Under the pieces are notes generated by a model. That model was given only the letters and a program-made list of their open reading frames with translations, did not search any database and was not told the origin of the DNA. Below, one piece after another: positions 24,891 to 25,032 of a DNA stretch of 25,032 bases (its first letter is position 1; each line of letters begins with the position of its first letter). The stretch lies in NCBI GenBank assembly GCA_964471235.1, contig CAYYGL010000060.1, positions 1-25,032 of the forward strand, written 5' to 3'. This stretch comes from CAYYGL01 sp964471235 (GTDB lineage: Bacteria > Calditrichota > Calditrichia > RBG-13-44-9 > J075). Both the position numbers and the translations under genes were made by a program.

Positions 24891-25032
24891 GAGAAGTTTG
24901 GAGCAATTCAACTCCCCTGCAAATCAGATATTGTTTTCTATTCTTGGAGCTTATTTCCCACGGTTCGGTCATTTTCCTTCGAGTTCAAAATTTTCTGTTG
25001 CTCGCTTCCCGGCGTTTGGCATGGGCGATGGA
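24891..25032. other. Right-edge region without a complete gene
   Basis: No plus-strand gene begins here. On the minus strand, 15 codons from the window edge (SIAHAKRREASNRKF) end at a TGA at 24985-24987 and could be the 3' end of a convergent gene, but this is too short to support. A small GGAG/CTCC hairpin near 24900-24916 lacks a T-run. Confidence 0.35.

Noticed and set aside
24724..24972. Minus-strand 82-codon frame over the end of the DUF445 gene
   Set aside because: Low-complexity Ser/Pro/Arg translation opposite a well supported gene.
1..25032. CRISPR arrays, tRNA or rRNA genes
   Set aside because: No regularly spaced identical repeats, cloverleaf-like segments or rRNA motifs were seen by eye on either strand.

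Overview
The window is a piece of a draft bacterial genome, most likely a member of the FCB superphylum (Calditrichota, KSB1 or Ignavibacteriota-like) assembled from metagenomic or low-coverage data. The evidence is two secreted proteins ending in type IX secretion C-terminal sorting domains with the NYPNPFN signature, purine-rich Shine-Dalgarno sequences, and a 10-N scaffold gap inside one gene. The phylum is an inference; no rRNA or universal marker gene is present.

Left part (1-4148): a minus-strand M48/Ste24 protease cut by the window edge, then two plus-strand genes, an MscS-type mechanosensitive channel and an exported protein that may join a CsgG/TolB-N-like domain to a beta-barrel-like tail. 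After them comes about 690 bp without an intact gene. It holds a dispersed-repeat-like segment, two 24-bp-spaced repeats resembling an insertion-sequence end, a hairpin, and short coherent reading-frame fragments.

Central part (4149-18545), all on the minus strand. In transcription order: coxG-like SRPBCC gene, a DGxGG-repeat protein with a T9SS tail, a very large metzincin/beta-helix protein with a T9SS tail (broken by the N gap), a 213-bp MITE-like element, coxS, coxL (form II, AYRGAGR), a four-helix-bundle (23S rRNA IVP family) gene lodged inside the operon, coxM, a clear terminator, a hairpin-rich element with a small coding fragment, and a secreted S9 prolyl-oligopeptidase-type peptidase. 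CoxS, CoxL and CoxM would form a molybdenum hydroxylase of unknown substrate; CoxG probably assists its maturation.

Right part (18564-25032), plus strand: a leader region with a possible 37-aa ORF and a terminator-like hairpin, a wax ester synthase/DGAT, HMG-CoA reductase with an N-terminal extension, and a tight cluster of an SRPBCC protein, a peroxiredoxin-like protein, a 62-aa unknown protein and a DUF445 membrane protein. This half is biased toward lipid, isoprenoid and envelope functions.

The most notable result is the peroxiredoxin-like gene (22900-23364). It carries one in-frame TGA exactly where the catalytic cysteine of a CPYC motif belongs, followed by a hairpin that fits a bacterial SECIS. 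It is best read as a selenoprotein with a UxxC active site rather than as a broken gene. Second in interest are the small mobile or repeat units associated with the cox operon: an IVP gene bordered by related short repeats, and a palindromic element placed directly upstream of coxS, with a decayed relative upstream of the MscS gene.
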